61,690 nucleotides of DNA from assembly GCA_018266105.1 (NCBI GenBank), contig JAFEBA010000119.1, forward strand, positions 1 through 61,690, in the 5' to 3' direction. The notes under the pieces are model-generated. The model was given only the letters and a program-made list of their open reading frames with translations, made no database searches and was not told the DNA's origin. This document shows positions 60,889 through 61,690 of this stretch, piece by piece; within the stretch, counting starts at the first letter, position 1; each line of letters starts with the position of its first letter. This stretch comes from a bacterium (GTDB taxonomy: Bacteria; Vulcanimicrobiota; Xenobia; Xenobiales; JADMJV01). Made by a program: the position numbers and the translations under genes.

Positions 60889-61549
60889 CCTGTCCCCCCT
60901 CCAGAACGACGTTCTCCGCCAATCGGTCATCGTTCTCGAATCGATGGGCTATTTTCTGGCCGGCGGGACGGCCTTGTCGCTCGCCTATCTGCATCACCGC
61001 ATGTCGGAAGACCTGGATTTCTTCTGCACCGCTGATCGGGATGCCATCGGAGATTCGCGCCTTCTGGCCGCTCACTTGAGTCAGGCCGGAATAGACATCG
61101 CATTCCTGCGCCAGCAACCCAACTTCTGCCGACTCAAGCTGACCCGCCTCCACGAGTCCACCCTGCTGGACCTGGTCACCCACTCCGGAATCTGCCTGCG
61201 TCCAACCGAGAGCTACGAAGCCATAACCATCGCGTCCCTACAGGACTTAGCCGTCAACAAAATACTGGCCCTAAATCGCGAGGAAGCCAAAGACTTCGTA
61301 GACCTCTATCTCATCCTCAAGACCGGTCCCTGGAGCCTGGCTGACCTCCTGGAGATGGCCAAAGTGAAGTCCGCCGATTTTGAGGACGAGTGGGCGCTGC
61401 TAGAAATTGCCGGCTTGCTGGCCAACGTCCAGCAAATTCCCCATTTTTCTCAACTCCGACTCATCAAGCCGATCTCCAAAGACGAGATCGCCGCCTACTT
61501 CAAAATAGAATCGAATAATCTCTATGAGCGCCTGAGGCCGCGATCGTAA
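60878..61549 (+). CDS. AbiEii/AbiGii-type nucleotidyltransferase
   Basis: A 223-residue protein with the nucleotidyltransferase signature LAGGTALSLAYLHHRMSEDL followed by DFF, and the downstream AVNKILALNREEAKDFVDLY helix typical of the AbiEii/AbiGii toxin family. AbiEii toxins add nucleotides to RNA and are usually partnered by AbiEi antitoxin. No AbiEi is seen; instead the start overlaps the end of the STAND gene, so the two are translationally coupled. Confidence 0.82.
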   Translation: MSDSLSPLQNDVLRQSVIVLESMGYFLAGGTALSLAYLHHRMSEDLDFFCTADRDAIGDSRLLAAHLSQAGIDIAFLRQQPNFCRLKLTRLHESTLLDLVTHSGICLRPTESYEAITIASLQDLAVNKILALNREEAKDFVDLYLILKTGPWSLADLLEMAKVKSADFEDEWALLEIAGLLANVQQIPHFSQLRLIKPISKDEIAAYFKIESNNLYERLRPRS

Positions 61550-61675
61550 ATCGCCACATTCTGTCAACATTCTGGGCTGCTCGGGACTACTCCGTGGCGC
61601 ATCATCTACCAACAGACCGACCCACTGCAGATCGACGTGATTCCCAGCCTGCCCACCGAGAGAGAAATCGGGTAG
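61550..61675 (+). pseudogene. Possible RelE/ParE toxin C-terminal remnant
   Basis: A 41-codon open stretch without a start codon, ending WRIIYQQTDPLQIDVIPSLP...G and TAG at 61673-61675. It resembles the terminal strands of RelE/ParE toxins (WRIIYxxxD). It is short, and the N-terminal part is missing, so this is weakly supported. Confidence 0.2.
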
Positions 61676-61690
61676 GCAGGGCCCTTGCGG

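Noticed and set aside
1..61690. CRISPR arrays, tRNA or rRNA genes
   Set aside because: No regularly spaced repeats and no cloverleaf or rRNA-like segments were seen on either strand.

Overview
The window is about 60% GC by eye, has compact gene spacing, and shows Shine-Dalgarno-like sites before ATG, GTG and TTG starts. It is a bacterial chromosome segment. No rRNA, tRNA, ribosomal-protein or other marker gene is present, so I do not assign a phylum. The pseudopilin genes, the SARP-type regulator and several low-complexity Ala/Gly- or Gln/Tyr-rich proteins suggest a large environmental genome.

Region 1 (1-12 kb). After a degraded stretch come an M13 metallopeptidase, an anchored unknown protein and a histidine phosphatase. 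They are followed by what I read as an isonitrile (isocyanide) biosynthetic cluster: an isocyanide synthase of the PvcA/IsnA family (10709-11752), its partner Fe(II)/2-oxoglutarate oxygenase of the PvcB type (9836-10681), a LysR regulator, an FAD monooxygenase, an MFS transporter and an ATP-grasp ligase. The pvcA promoter and the MFS/ATP-grasp promoter have the same geometry: the same 12-mer overlaps a TTGGAC -35 box, the spacer to the -10 is 18 bp in both, and the distance to the start codon is nearly identical. The two operons therefore look co-regulated.

Region 2 (12-33 kb). This holds an unusual cytoplasmic pseudo-receiver/degenerate-EAL/GspF-like fusion and a type II secretion or type IV pilus-like set: a prepilin fused to a beta-propeller, GspI-, GspJ- and GspK-like minor pseudopilins, and GspF. 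A divergent membrane histidine kinase and a receiver-SARP response regulator lie inside the set. Low-complexity secreted or surface-like proteins are interspersed, and three of them share a bipartite upstream element. An SDR oxidoreductase and small exported or hypothetical proteins follow.

Region 3 (33-38 kb). A 968-residue unknown protein is coupled to a gene broken by two in-frame TGA codons and a C-tract slip. Then come a dispersed inverted repeat (second copy of one in the isonitrile locus) and a vapBC module whose toxin has a premature stop.

Region 4 (38-61.7 kb). This is a defence island. A type I restriction-modification locus (hsdR...hsdM-hsdS) has three genes embedded in it: a nitrilase-fold fusion, a winged-helix regulator with a palindromic operator, and a TIGR04255-like protein. 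It runs without gaps into an EVE-like reader, a 1366-residue protein with a DUF4297/Cap4-like nuclease start, and an Mrr-like endonuclease. An intact IS66-family element with a 7-8 bp target duplication follows. Beyond it are an RNxxxH (HEPN-like) protein, an AAA+ ATPase, a membrane protein, a 1188-residue Mrr-like nuclease/STAND NTPase of Avs type, and an overlapping AbiEii-type nucleotidyltransferase.
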